Positions 1-8,757 of a stretch of DNA of 64,000 nt are shown here, one piece after another. The translations under genes and the position numbers were made by a program. Location: the NCBI RefSeq assembly GCF_034347425.1, contig NZ_CP133779.1, positions 3,720,001 to 3,784,000 of the forward strand. The letters run 5' to 3'. Under the pieces are notes generated by a model. The model was not told where the DNA came from. It saw only the letters and a program-made list of their open reading frames with translations, and ran no database searches. Positions within the stretch are counted from its first letter, which is position 1; the number at the start of each line of letters is the position of its first letter. The stretch is from Undibacterium sp. CCC3.4. Lineage in GTDB: Bacteria; Pseudomonadota; Gammaproteobacteria; Burkholderiales; Burkholderiaceae_D.

Positions 1-128
1 ATAATTCTTTGCCGTACTTGTTCAAAATGACTCATAACCTTCAGCTTAAAGTAAAATGATGCTCATTAGTGCCAAATCATGGGGAGTCAGAACCACTGAC
101 TTTTCGCTAGTGTAATCTACCGAGACGT

Positions 129-929
129 ATGAGCCAATATAAGATAGAAGCTGGCACCGGGCAACACATCGGTGATCGCCAAGAGCAACAAGACCGCGTC
201 GCCCTGTTTGCCGCGCCCAATGCGCCCGGCTATATGCTGGCGGTGGTGGCCGACGGCATGGGTGGAAAAAGCGGTGGCGCACTCGCGGCTGAGCAAGTGA
301 TCCGTACCACCAAACAATTGTTCGATGAATTTTATCCGGGTAACGATGTCCGTCAGTTACTGCAAAATATCGTCATGGAAGCTCACGCTGTGATCACCCT
401 GAGTGCCGTGTCAGCCGAGAAAGAACCACACAGCACCTTCGTCGCACTGGTGATCACGCCCAAACAAGAGGCGATTTGGGCCCATGCCGGCGACTCGCGC
501 CTATACCGCTTCAACGGACCGAATTTCGCCGAAAAAACACGCGATCATTCGTATGTAGAAAAATTGGTCGATGAAGGAAAAATTTTACCCGAAGAAGCAA
601 AAACTCACCGGCTCTCGAATATCCTCGTCAATGTGCTCGGCTCGACCAACACTCTACCCTACATCAGCTTCGGTCAGTGCGAGCAGTTGCAAGTCAATGA
701 CAGTTTCTTAGTCTGTTCCGATGGGCTATGGCATTATTTTGATGATGCCGAACTGTCGGCCGCGGTCGCCGCCAATTCACCGCGCCAGGCCTCCGAACTC
801 TTGATACGCAAAGCCCGTGAACGCGGCATTCCGCGCGGCGACAACTGTACCTTCGCCATTGTTAAGTTGATCGATGCCCCGGCTGAAGTCAAAACCTATA
901 CCGTGCAAAAAATTCGCCGCGCAGTGTAA
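129..929 (+). CDS. PP2C-family serine/threonine protein phosphatase
   Basis: A 266-residue PPM/PP2C-type phosphatase that would remove phosphate from Ser/Thr in a metal-dependent reaction in the cytosol. The motifs run in the usual order: VVADGMGGKSGG near residue 40, AGDSRLYRF near 120, CSDGLWHYF near 199, and RGDNCTFAIVKL near 237. The aspartates in these motifs are the metal ligands of the family. It is a single-domain protein with no membrane segment. No partner kinase is adjacent in the window, so its substrate is unknown. The assignment to the family is firm; the role is inference. Confidence 0.9.
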   Translation: MSQYKIEAGTGQHIGDRQEQQDRVALFAAPNAPGYMLAVVADGMGGKSGGALAAEQVIRTTKQLFDEFYPGNDVRQLLQNIVMEAHAVITLSAVSAEKEPHSTFVALVITPKQEAIWAHAGDSRLYRFNGPNFAEKTRDHSYVEKLVDEGKILPEEAKTHRLSNILVNVLGSTNTLPYISFGQCEQLQVNDSFLVCSDGLWHYFDDAELSAAVAANSPRQASELLIRKARERGIPRGDNCTFAIVKLIDAPAEVKTYTVQKIRRAV

Positions 930-990
930 ACCCCGAAGCCGTGAGCCGTGATCCCTAAGCAGATCAACGGCCCACAGCGATTCTTTCACT

Positions 991-1638
991 TTACTTCGCC
1001 TTACTCGCCATGAGTGCCTGATTAGCTTTGCGATCAGCCAAAATTGTTTGCATGTGCGGACGGGCCGACAAGCGACTCAGGTACTCTTTGACCGGCAAGT
1101 CGGCCAAAAAATCGCGGCCATAAACCAGCTTGCTTGCCAAGGAAATCAAGGGCAAATGGATGACTGCGGCGCAATCGGCCTGAGTCAAGCTTTCTCCATA
1201 CAAATACGTGTCGAACTTTGCCAGCTTGGCGAAGGCTGCGATGTTGCGAGTCAATTGCTTTTCAATTTTGATTTTCAGCTCTTCACTCAGTGTGCCACCG
1301 AAAAAAGCCTGTCCATACAATTCACGCGCCACCAATTCCAAATGTAATTCCAGAAATACCACCAACTCATGCACCTTGGCAGCCGCGAAAGGCTCAGCCG
1401 GCAACAGAGGGGTCGCTGGGTAGGCTTGCTCCAAGTAGTCGACGATAACTTGCGATTCGCACAAATCGCCCTGTGGTGTCGTGATATACGGCACTTTGCC
1501 TAAAGGCGAGTGTTGCATCAACTCTGGCGAGCGATCTGTCCATGCCAGCACTTCTTCAAAGGGGATGCCCTTCTCGAGCAAAACCAATTTTACTTTATTG
1601 TAATAATTACTGACTGCAAATCCACATAATTTGATCAT
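991..1638 (-). CDS. Glutathione S-transferase family protein
   Basis: A 215-residue cytosolic GST-like protein. The N-terminal half (about 1-80) is a thioredoxin-fold domain starting with the CGFAVSNYYNKVKLVLLEKG segment and containing VPYITTPQGDLCESQVIVDYLE, where the Glu-Ser pair matches the glutathione gamma-glutamyl site of the family. The C-terminal half is the usual helical domain. It converges on the PP2C gene (62-bp gap). The specific substrate cannot be told from sequence; it could be a conjugating GST or a stringent-starvation-type regulator, though the length and the intact GSH site favour the former. Confidence 0.85.
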   Translation of the reverse strand: MIKLCGFAVSNYYNKVKLVLLEKGIPFEEVLAWTDRSPELMQHSPLGKVPYITTPQGDLCESQVIVDYLEQAYPATPLLPAEPFAAAKVHELVVFLELHLELVARELYGQAFFGGTLSEELKIKIEKQLTRNIAAFAKLAKFDTYLYGESLTQADCAAVIHLPLISLASKLVYGRDFLADLPVKEYLSRLSARPHMQTILADRKANQALMASKAK

Positions 1639-1708
1639 AATGGTGACTCATTCACGGTAGATAGGGGTGCCAGACGGGGATGACGCGCACTGGCCTCGCG
1701 TTGCCGAA

Positions 1709-3616
1709 TTATTCGGATTTCTGCTTAAAATCAATCTGTTCAAAATTGATGACATGCTCATTTTCTTCGGCTTTGAGATCAAGCTTAAGATCGAGCGGAA
1801 GGCCGGGCTTCTCGCTGTCAGGTGGGCGAACCCAGCCAGCTTGACCGGTCAGCGTCTTTTGGCGTTCCAACTCATTGGCGATGGCAATCAATAATAAAAT
1901 ATCGCGATACACCGGCAACTCAAAGCCCATACGCTTGCCATCGCGGTCATCGATCAATAAACTTTCCAAGAATGGCAGACTGTCTTTGGTATTCCAGACG
2001 GAACAGACTTTTCTGCTCAAGTGGTCGAAGTCATCGAGTTGACGGGCTGGCAAGCTGATCGGATCGATATCAAATTCGGGTACATTGGCATTGAAAAAAA
2101 CAATAAATCGATCACGCAAACTATTATATTTCTCTTTATTTGCTGTTACCTTGTACAAATCGAGCAGATACAACCAAGGCACCGGCGATTCCGGATGCGT
2201 CAGGTCGGCCTGAGGCTCAAGAATTTCAATCGCACGTTCCGGGTCATTGACCGACATCCAAAATTCAGCCTCTTGGGTAACGTCAGAAATCTCTTCTACT
2301 TTCACCGCGATATCGCGGGTGGAAAAGAAGTTAAACGTACTGCTGTTACTGTCTTCCAGGGTCGGCGAGTAATTTTTGCCGAACACGGAAGAGACATCGA
2401 GCGGCCCCAGTGCGACACTGCTGGCATTCTGCGGTGCGGTGGGCACGCTGACTTCGCGCTCGGTGGATGCTAATTGATGTGCGCTGAGAATGGCGCTGTC
2501 CGCCCCCGTTTCGTAAGTCGCCTGCACGCTGTTGACCAAGTCTTCGATGTGGCGTCGGTTCTCATTGGTCGATTTAGTGGCTTGGCCCTGCTCCCACCAC
2601 GTGGCTGAATGCGTGTGATGCAAACGACGAATATATGCGAACAACAAGCCTACAATGGCCAAGCAGGCGGCCAGCAAGACCAGAAAGAAATACACCCAAT
2701 CCTTTGCGACCGAACTCGCGCGCGCCTCATCGAGCGCCGCTTTCTCGCGCCCCAATTGCTGTTTCAGCTGCGCAGCTTCACGCTGCAGCGTTTGCAGTGC
2801 AGTTTGGTCTGCAGCAGCCGTCGCAACGGTCGTAACTACAGCGCTTGCCGGCTGCACCGGCTCGTCACGCAGCATGGCGGCAAATTGCACTTGTGCACGT
2901 CGTAACTCACTATTACTCTGCTCGCTGCCGGCGTTTTCTGGCACAGTCAACTCTTGCGCCATCTTCAAGCCGCTCGACACCGGCTCGATCTGGTCAGATA
3001 AACTCAAGGTATCGCGACCGGTGTTACGCGGCACGGTCACGGCGGCGCGCAGTTTGGGCTTGCTGGTTTTTTCGGCCGTCGGCGTAGTCGCGGCTGACAC
3101 GGCGGCCGGCGCGCTCGCTGTCTCGCTCGTGCGGGGTGTTTTGCGCGGCCGCTGTACTGGTGTTGCCGCCGTCGGTTCGGCGCCGGAAGTGGGCGAACTT
3201 ACACCAGGCAAGGCGATGGAATTGAACTCCGGCGGATCGAGCAAGACAGAAAATTCTCGGTGCAACTGTACTTCACAACTGACTTTGACTAAGAGCTTCA
3301 CCGCTGGTTCGACGATGTTTTTATTGCTCGCCAAATTCAGCATCCGCCGCTTGCATTGGCTCGATACCGACAAACTGAGCTTGGAAAGCGGCAAACCCTC
3401 CAAGCTTTCAAGACTGGCAGTAAAGCAATTGGCATCCATATCGGCGGCTTCCACCCCACTGATTTCAAGCTGGGCACTGAGCGTTTGGCCAAGATTGGAA
3501 AGAACGTGCAAATTACCGAGACCGAGCGCATGAGCATTACCTGCGTGGCAAGTCAAAAAAGCGCTGGCACACAATAAATAAACAGAAGATGGGCGAAATG
3601 GTACAGAAATAATCAT
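1709..3616 (-). CDS. FimV-like inner-membrane protein
   Basis: A 635-residue protein with a signal peptide (about 1-30, ending NAHA), then a FimV N-terminal domain starting LGLGNLHVLSNLGQTLSAQL (about residues 31-140). After this come an Ala/Thr/Pro-rich linker, a short coiled coil (about 265-300), one transmembrane helix (VYFFLVLLAACLAIVGLLFAY), and a cytoplasmic C-terminal half with a TPR-like segment (NDPERAIEILEPQADL). FimV proteins act as polar hubs for type IV pili or twitching. At 635 residues this is shorter than typical FimV, and no clear LysM domain is seen in the linker. No pilus genes are nearby, so the symbol is left blank. Confidence 0.75.
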   Translation of the reverse strand: MIISVPFRPSSVYLLCASAFLTCHAGNAHALGLGNLHVLSNLGQTLSAQLEISGVEAADMDANCFTASLESLEGLPLSKLSLSVSSQCKRRMLNLASNKNIVEPAVKLLVKVSCEVQLHREFSVLLDPPEFNSIALPGVSSPTSGAEPTAATPVQRPRKTPRTSETASAPAAVSAATTPTAEKTSKPKLRAAVTVPRNTGRDTLSLSDQIEPVSSGLKMAQELTVPENAGSEQSNSELRRAQVQFAAMLRDEPVQPASAVVTTVATAAADQTALQTLQREAAQLKQQLGREKAALDEARASSVAKDWVYFFLVLLAACLAIVGLLFAYIRRLHHTHSATWWEQGQATKSTNENRRHIEDLVNSVQATYETGADSAILSAHQLASTEREVSVPTAPQNASSVALGPLDVSSVFGKNYSPTLEDSNSSTFNFFSTRDIAVKVEEISDVTQEAEFWMSVNDPERAIEILEPQADLTHPESPVPWLYLLDLYKVTANKEKYNSLRDRFIVFFNANVPEFDIDPISLPARQLDDFDHLSRKVCSVWNTKDSLPFLESLLIDDRDGKRMGFELPVYRDILLLIAIANELERQKTLTGQAGWVRPPDSEKPGLPLDLKLDLKAEENEHVINFEQIDFKQKSE

Positions 3617-3814
3617 ATCCTCGATAAATTAAAAGTACTTGCTGTTTGGCACTGTTCTTGATATTGCAATATTACCTTGGTTATAACAAAACTGTTCGCT
3701 TGTGCAAATACTAAAGGATAAACTAATTGCATTACAACTAATGCATTTCATCATATTTATCAATTTAAACAACAAAGCAGTAGAGTTCAATCTTTTCGCC
3801 ACGCTTATTGCGCG

Positions 3815-4585
3815 CTATTGCGCAGTTCGGTCAGCGAGGATCTTATTGGCGATGCCGCGTAAAATACTGACTTCTTCCGCTTCGAGTTCGGCACGCGCGA
3901 ACAGACGCTTCAAGCGCGGCATGAGCTTTTTCGGTTTTTCCGGATCGAGAAAATCGATGGCGATGAGGGCCTGTTCTAAGTGCGTATACATACGCTCGAC
4001 GTCTTCATTGCTGGCACGCACACCCTGAAAGCCGATTTTCTGCTCACCGGGCGGTGGCGTTTCCGTATCGAGGGCGGCAATGCGGCTTTCATACGCCAGC
4101 AATTGAATCGCCTGCGCCAGATTGAGCGAAGAATACACCGGGTTGGCTGGAATATTGATTAGCGTTTGGCAATTCATCACGACTTCATTCGGCAAGCCAT
4201 AGCGTTCACTGCCGAAAATCAGCGCAACCTCGCCAGCACTCTGCTCGGCTGCGCTCTTGGCAAAGGCGCGCGGTGTGATCAAGGGGGGTGAGTATTCGCG
4301 CAAACGGGCGCTGACGGCAGCGACAAATTGACAGCCGTGCAAAGCCTCGTCCATGGTGCTGACGATCCGCGCGCCCTCGAGAATGTCGAGTGCGCCACTG
4401 GCAAAGGCAATCGCATCGGGATGGCTTAAGGCATCGTCAAAACGTGGGTTGACCAGTACCAACTGGCCGAAGCCCATGGTTTTAATCGCCCTTGCGGCCG
4501 CACCAATATTGCCAGGATGACTGGTTTCGACCAGCACGAAGCGCAGGCGTTTGAAAAGAGATGTGTCAGTTTCGGGCAAGTTCAT
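3815..4585 (-). CDS. trmJ: tRNA (cytidine/uridine-2'-O-)-methyltransferase TrmJ
   Basis: A 256-residue SPOUT-class methyltransferase. It shows HPGNIGAAARAIKTMGF near the N terminus, LIFGSERYGLPNEVV near residue 140 and PVYSSLNLAQAIQLLAYE near 165, the three segments that make the SAM-binding knot in the SpoU/TrmJ group. TrmJ methylates the ribose at position 32 of tRNAs. It is divergent from suhB with 165 bp between the starts, the arrangement common in Burkholderiales. The C-terminal extension (about 190-256) also fits TrmJ rather than TrmL. Confidence 0.92.
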   Translation of the reverse strand: MNLPETDTSLFKRLRFVLVETSHPGNIGAAARAIKTMGFGQLVLVNPRFDDALSHPDAIAFASGALDILEGARIVSTMDEALHGCQFVAAVSARLREYSPPLITPRAFAKSAAEQSAGEVALIFGSERYGLPNEVVMNCQTLINIPANPVYSSLNLAQAIQLLAYESRIAALDTETPPPGEQKIGFQGVRASNEDVERMYTHLEQALIAIDFLDPEKPKKLMPRLKRLFARAELEAEEVSILRGIANKILADRTAQ

Positions 4586-4750
4586 TTAAAATAGCGGTAT
4601 TCAGCGTTGATTGTTATGGTTGTGCTACGTATGGCGGCACCGTTTTACGATGACAGTTACGCACGCTCTTTATCATTTTTGTGTAGCAGATCAGGGTACT
4701 TCATCCGAAGGTGAAGCGCTGCTGTCTGCCGTCATTTTATCGGAAAACTT

Positions 4751-5557
4751 ATGCACCCAATGCTCAATACGGCTGTTAAAGCCGCTCGTCGCGGCGCGAC
4801 CGTCATCAACCGCGCCTCGTTTGATCTCGACCGCGTCAGCGTCACAGAGAAACATTTCAATGACTTTGTAACCGAAGTCGATCAAGCTGCTGAAGCAGCC
4901 ATCATCGAAGTCTTGAAAACAGCCTACCCAGATCATGCGATCTTGGCCGAAGAATCGGGTGCCTCCGCTAACTTACACGACGAAAGTGAATTCGTTTGGA
5001 TCATCGATCCACTCGATGGCACCACCAACTTCATCCACGGTTTCCCGCAATATTGCGTATCGATAGCATTGCAACATCGCGGCGTCATTACACAAGCCGT
5101 GGTCTATGATCCTACGCGCAATGAGATGTTTACCGCCAGCAAAGGCGGCGGTGCCTACCTCAATGATAAACGCATCCGTGTTACCCGTTGCGATAAAATT
5201 GCTGATGCCTTGATCGGCACCGGTTTTCCATCACGTGATCTGTCCGGCCTCGACCAGTATGTCGAAATGTTCAAAATCATGACTGCGAAATGTCAAGGAC
5301 TCAGAAGGCCGGGTGCTGCCGCCCTCGATTTGGCATATGTTGCGGCCGGTCGTCTCGATGGCTTTTTCGAAAAAGGTCTGGCACCTTGGGATCTCGCTGC
5401 CGGCTCTTTGCTGATAACCGAAGCCGGCGGCATCGTCGGTACCTTCGTCGGCGACTCCGATTATCTGCACAAAGGTGATATCTTGGCCGGCACACCAAAA
5501 GTGTTCGGACAAATGGTCAACTTACTGCAAAGCTTTGCAGGTGCCGCCAAAAAATAA
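4751..5557 (+). CDS. suhB: Inositol-1-monophosphatase family protein SuhB
   Basis: A 268-residue Mg-dependent phosphatase of the inositol monophosphatase family. The metal-binding motifs are [19 protein letters not shown] near residue 85 and [17 protein letters not shown] near 218, together with ILAEESG at about 64. SuhB hydrolyses inositol-1-phosphate in vitro and in E. coli also works in Nus-dependent antitermination of rRNA transcription. It diverges from trmJ and sits just before rhlE. Confidence 0.92.
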   Translation: MHPMLNTAVKAARRGATVINRASFDLDRVSVTEKHFNDFVTEVDQAAEAAIIEVLKTAYPDHAILAEESGASANLHDESEFVWIIDPLDGTTNFIHGFPQYCVSIALQHRGVITQAVVYDPTRNEMFTASKGGGAYLNDKRIRVTRCDKIADALIGTGFPSRDLSGLDQYVEMFKIMTAKCQGLRRPGAAALDLAYVAAGRLDGFFEKGLAPWDLAAGSLLITEAGGIVGTFVGDSDYLHKGDILAGTPKVFGQMVNLLQSFAGAAKK

Positions 5558-5563
5558 TCTCTC

Positions 5564-5581
5564 ACTGCCGTTTGCGGCAGT
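5564..5581 (+). terminator. Hairpin after suhB
   Basis: ACTGCCG pairs with CGGCAGT around a TTTG loop, seven nucleotides after the suhB stop. It is followed by CTGGGCTTCGCTTTTT, so the T run is displaced and termination may be weak. Confidence 0.4.
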
Positions 5582-5648
5582 CTGGGCTTCGCTTTTTCAC
5601 AGGACCGATGCAAGTTGGTCCATGCTTTCACCAAATCATTAGAAACAC

Positions 5649-7013
5649 ATGTCATCATTTAACGAACTCGGTCTGTCCGAGGACATTGTCCGCGCCGTCA
5701 GCGAACAAGGCTACACCTCCCCGACCCCAATTCAGCTGCAAGCAATTCCAGCCGTCATCAAAGGCGGCGATCTGCTGGCCGGTGCGCAAACCGGTACCGG
5801 CAAAACTGCTGGCTTCACTCTGCCGGTTTTGCAACGTCTGTCGACCTCACTCAATGCGCCGAAAGACAAACTGAGCCGTCGTCCCATCCGCGCACTGGTG
5901 TTGACACCAACGCGTGAGCTGGCAGCCCAGGTGCAAGAAAGCGTGGAAACTTACGGCAAATATGTGCCCCTGACTTCCGGCGTGATTTTCGGCGGGGTCG
6001 GTATTAATCCTCAAATCAAGCTTTTGAAGCACGGCGTCGATATTTTGGTGGCCACACCAGGGCGTCTGCTCGACCATCATCAGCAAGGCACGATTGATCT
6101 GCGCCACGTCGAAATTTTGATACTCGATGAAGCCGATCGTATGCTCGATATGGGCTTCATTCACGATATCAAAAAAGTCTTGGCGATCCTGCCAGCGAAA
6201 CGACAAAACCTGTTGTTCTCGGCGACCTTCTCCGATGAAATCAAAGTCTTGGCCGATCGCCTCTTGAATAATCCAGCCATGATCGAAGTCGCGCGTCGCA
6301 ATTCGACCGTCGAAATCATCGCTCAGAAAGTCCATCCGGTTGACCGCGATAAAAAACATCCGGTGCTCGCGCATCTGATCAAGACACATTCCTGGAACCA
6401 AGTATTGGTGTTTACACGCACCAAACATGGTGCCAATAAATTGGTCGAACAATTATTGAAAGACGACATCTCTGCCATGGCTATCCATGGCAACAAGAGC
6501 CAGTCGGCACGTACCAAGGCTTTGGCTGAATTCAAAGAAGGCAGCTTGACTGTCTTGGTCGCCACCGATATCGCCGCGCGCGGTATCGACATCGATCAAT
6601 TGCCGCATGTAGTCAATTACGATTTGCCGAATGTGCCCGAAGATTACGTTCACCGCATCGGTCGTACTGGCCGCGCCGGTGCGACCGGTGAAGCGGTGTC
6701 GCTGGTGTGTGTCGATGAATTCAAATTGTTGGCCGATATCGAAAAATTGATCAAGCGTCAGATTCCACAAGAGATCATCGATGGCTTCATCCCTGACCCG
6801 CACGCCAAAGCGCAGCCTATACAGTTGCGCAGCTTTGAAGGCCGCGCACCAGGTGGTGGTGGCGGTCGTGGCGGTCGTTCGCCACAGGGTAACAAACCGG
6901 CCCAAGCGCGCGGCAATTCCGCGCCAGGCGGTGCCAAACCACGCACACCGGGCACGCGTCCGGTAGTGAAACAGTCGACGCCACGTCGCTCTGGTGGTCG
7001 CGGTAACGTCTGA
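5649..7013 (+). CDS. rhlE: DEAD-box RNA helicase RhlE-type
   Basis: A 454-residue ATP-dependent RNA helicase. The core motifs are all present: Q motif ([10 protein letters not shown]), motif I (GAQTGTGKT), Ia (PTRELAAQ), motif II ([13 protein letters not shown]), motif III (FSATF), motif V ([11 protein letters not shown]) and motif VI ([10 protein letters not shown]). The last 80 or so residues form a Gly/Arg-rich basic tail (GGGGRGGR), typical of RhlE and used for RNA contact or targeting. RhlE remodels ribosome assembly intermediates and the degradosome in known species. A strong terminator follows. Confidence 0.92.
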   Translation: MSSFNELGLSEDIVRAVSEQGYTSPTPIQLQAIPAVIKGGDLLAGAQTGTGKTAGFTLPVLQRLSTSLNAPKDKLSRRPIRALVLTPTRELAAQVQESVETYGKYVPLTSGVIFGGVGINPQIKLLKHGVDILVATPGRLLDHHQQGTIDLRHVEILILDEADRMLDMGFIHDIKKVLAILPAKRQNLLFSATFSDEIKVLADRLLNNPAMIEVARRNSTVEIIAQKVHPVDRDKKHPVLAHLIKTHSWNQVLVFTRTKHGANKLVEQLLKDDISAMAIHGNKSQSARTKALAEFKEGSLTVLVATDIAARGIDIDQLPHVVNYDLPNVPEDYVHRIGRTGRAGATGEAVSLVCVDEFKLLADIEKLIKRQIPQEIIDGFIPDPHAKAQPIQLRSFEGRAPGGGGGRGGRSPQGNKPAQARGNSAPGGAKPRTPGTRPVVKQSTPRRSGGRGNV

Positions 7014-7044
7014 GTCTTTTCAATCGGTGTAGCTTGAAAAAAAT

Positions 7045-7080
7045 CGCCCGCAGGCATAAAGTCTGCGGGCGGTTTTTTTT
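7045..7080 (+). terminator. Rho-independent terminator after rhlE
   Basis: CGCCCGCAG (7045-7053) pairs perfectly with CTGCGGGCG (7063-7071) around a 9-nt loop, and eight T follow. Confidence 0.93.
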
Positions 7081-7205
7081 AACAACTCAGATCACTTCCA
7101 GTAACTCAGCGGAACTTGAAAAAAACGACCAAAAACACGCGCTGCCTTTGCTTGCGCGTGAACCTTTGACACGCGCAGTCGTTCCAAGCGCTTCACTATC
7201 ACTCT

Positions 7206-8375
7206 GTGTGGCTCGCTTTGAATCAATCAAGTTACCTCGCCGCCATTGCGATCTTGGCGACCATTGCACTCACCGTCCACCTCATTGAGAAGTGCGCGCC
7301 GAGCAAAGATTCCCCCGCTCACTTGGCCAGCATTGATGGTTTGCGCGGCTACCTCGCCGCCTTCGTTTTTCTGCACCACGCAAGCATTTGGTATTTTTAT
7401 TTACACACGGGCATATGGCGCGTCCCACCATCCAATCTTTTCACGCATTTCGGCGAAAGCAGTGTCGTGCTGTTTTTCATGGTCAGTGGCTTCCTGTATT
7501 TTTCCAAATTATTTGCCGCCAAGCTGAGGCCGATTGATTGGAGAAAACTGTATATATCGCGCCTGTTTCGTCTCGCCCCTTTGTACTTTTTTGCGCTGCT
7601 GCTGCTTGTTCTGATTGTGGCAATCAAAACAGATGGACAACTCAAGCAAGCACCGCTCGACCTGCTCGCGGCCATCGCCCGCTGGGCTGGATTCAGCCTG
7701 TTCGGCACGCCCGATATCAACGGCCTCGAGGGCACCGCACTCATTATCGCCGGGGTCAGTTGGTCGATTGCCTACGAATGGGTGTTTTACTCGCTGCTGC
7801 CATTGAGCGCTTGTGCATTCGGCATACGCCCACCCACAAGGTGGCTGCTACTGGGCTGGTGCGGCATCATCATCGCTATTGGCATGCATGCAGCACCTAA
7901 GATACTTGGCATGTTTTTGGGCGGACTGGTCGCCGCCGCATTGGTCAGATCAAAGAGATTTTGCCAATTAGCGAGACATCAAGTCTCGTCCGTGCTGTGC
8001 ATTGCCTGCCTCGTCGTGCTCGTTATCCTATTTCGTTCTGCCTACCATTTCGCCGCAGTAGCTCTGTTGACCATCCCATTCGCACTGATCGCCGGCGGAA
8101 ATAATCTATTCGGATTGCTGAGCAACGCGACGGCCATCGCCATGGGGCGCATCAGCTACAGCGTGTATATGCTGCATGGAATTATTTTGTTTGTCGCGTT
8201 TGACATGGTAGCGGCACCACAAGCAAGCCCCTCACTACTCGTGCATTGGGCAAACACACTCTTACTCACGCCCGTCGTGGTCGTACTCAGTTTTCTGAGT
8301 TTTCGCTATATTGAACGCCCAGCGATGGAGTTCGCGAGCGCCTGTGCAAGAAGAAGGGAAAATAAGTCGCCTTGA
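7206..8375 (+). CDS. Acyltransferase 3 family membrane protein
   Basis: A 389-residue integral membrane protein of the acyltransferase-3 (OafA/NodX-like) family, with about ten hydrophobic helices. The N-terminal motif IDGLRGYLAAFVFLHH (near residue 43) carries the conserved Arg and His, and ISYSVYMLHGIILF near residue 316 is the second family signature. These enzymes move acetyl or other acyl groups onto sugars of envelope polysaccharides. The start taken is a GTG at 7206; no good ribosome-binding site is seen, so the start is uncertain. There is no linked polysaccharide cluster, so the acceptor is unknown. Confidence 0.82.
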   Translation: MWLALNQSSYLAAIAILATIALTVHLIEKCAPSKDSPAHLASIDGLRGYLAAFVFLHHASIWYFYLHTGIWRVPPSNLFTHFGESSVVLFFMVSGFLYFSKLFAAKLRPIDWRKLYISRLFRLAPLYFFALLLLVLIVAIKTDGQLKQAPLDLLAAIARWAGFSLFGTPDINGLEGTALIIAGVSWSIAYEWVFYSLLPLSACAFGIRPPTRWLLLGWCGIIIAIGMHAAPKILGMFLGGLVAAALVRSKRFCQLARHQVSSVLCIACLVVLVILFRSAYHFAAVALLTIPFALIAGGNNLFGLLSNATAIAMGRISYSVYMLHGIILFVAFDMVAAPQASPSLLVHWANTLLLTPVVVVLSFLSFRYIERPAMEFASACARRRENKSP

Positions 8376-8381
8376 TTGGCA

Positions 8382-8492
8382 TCACCGTGTCAAGCAAGGC
8401 CAATTGCGTACGCGTTTCGCTTGCGCAGATAAATAACCGGCATGCTCAAGTTGCTCGACCATTTTCAGGGTATCGAAGGCAATAGCAGTCAT
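8382..8492 (-). pseudogene. Remnant of a DUF1640-like coiled-coil protein gene
   Basis: A 36-codon reading frame starting MTAIAFDTLKMVEQLEHAGY and stopping after NWPCLTR. It has a good ribosome-binding site (AGGA, about nine nucleotides before ATG). The start resembles the N terminus of DUF1640-type coiled-coil proteins (FDTLK, then a helix with Ala-Gln-Ala), which are normally far longer. It looks like the 5' end of such a gene, cut off next to the acyltransferase stop. This is recognition from memory, not from a search. The rest of the gap up to mutS (8493-8757) shows no gene. Confidence 0.4.
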
Positions 8493-8757
8493 GATTTCTA
8501 TCCTGTAATGTAGCGATGTCAAATAAAATGCTACTGCCAAATACAGCGAAATTCCAGAATATCTTGCTGGCTTTTTAGAAAGCGCCAGCGCAGCGCAGTG
8601 AAATCGTACGCAAAGTTCCCCGCGCTCTGCGTGATTGATTTACCATTCCTGTTTTATCGACTGACGCAGGGCCGACGAGCAGCCGCACACGTCGCAACAG
8701 ACTCTTGGCAAGCACCGCAGCCCCTGCAGGTCGTCATCCCATTTCAAGACCGAGTAC

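Noticed and set aside
2655..3533. 292-codon open frame on the plus strand
   Set aside because: It lies wholly antisense to the FimV-like gene, has low-complexity Ser/Thr/Cys-rich content and no domain; it is a shadow of the Ala/Thr-rich linker.
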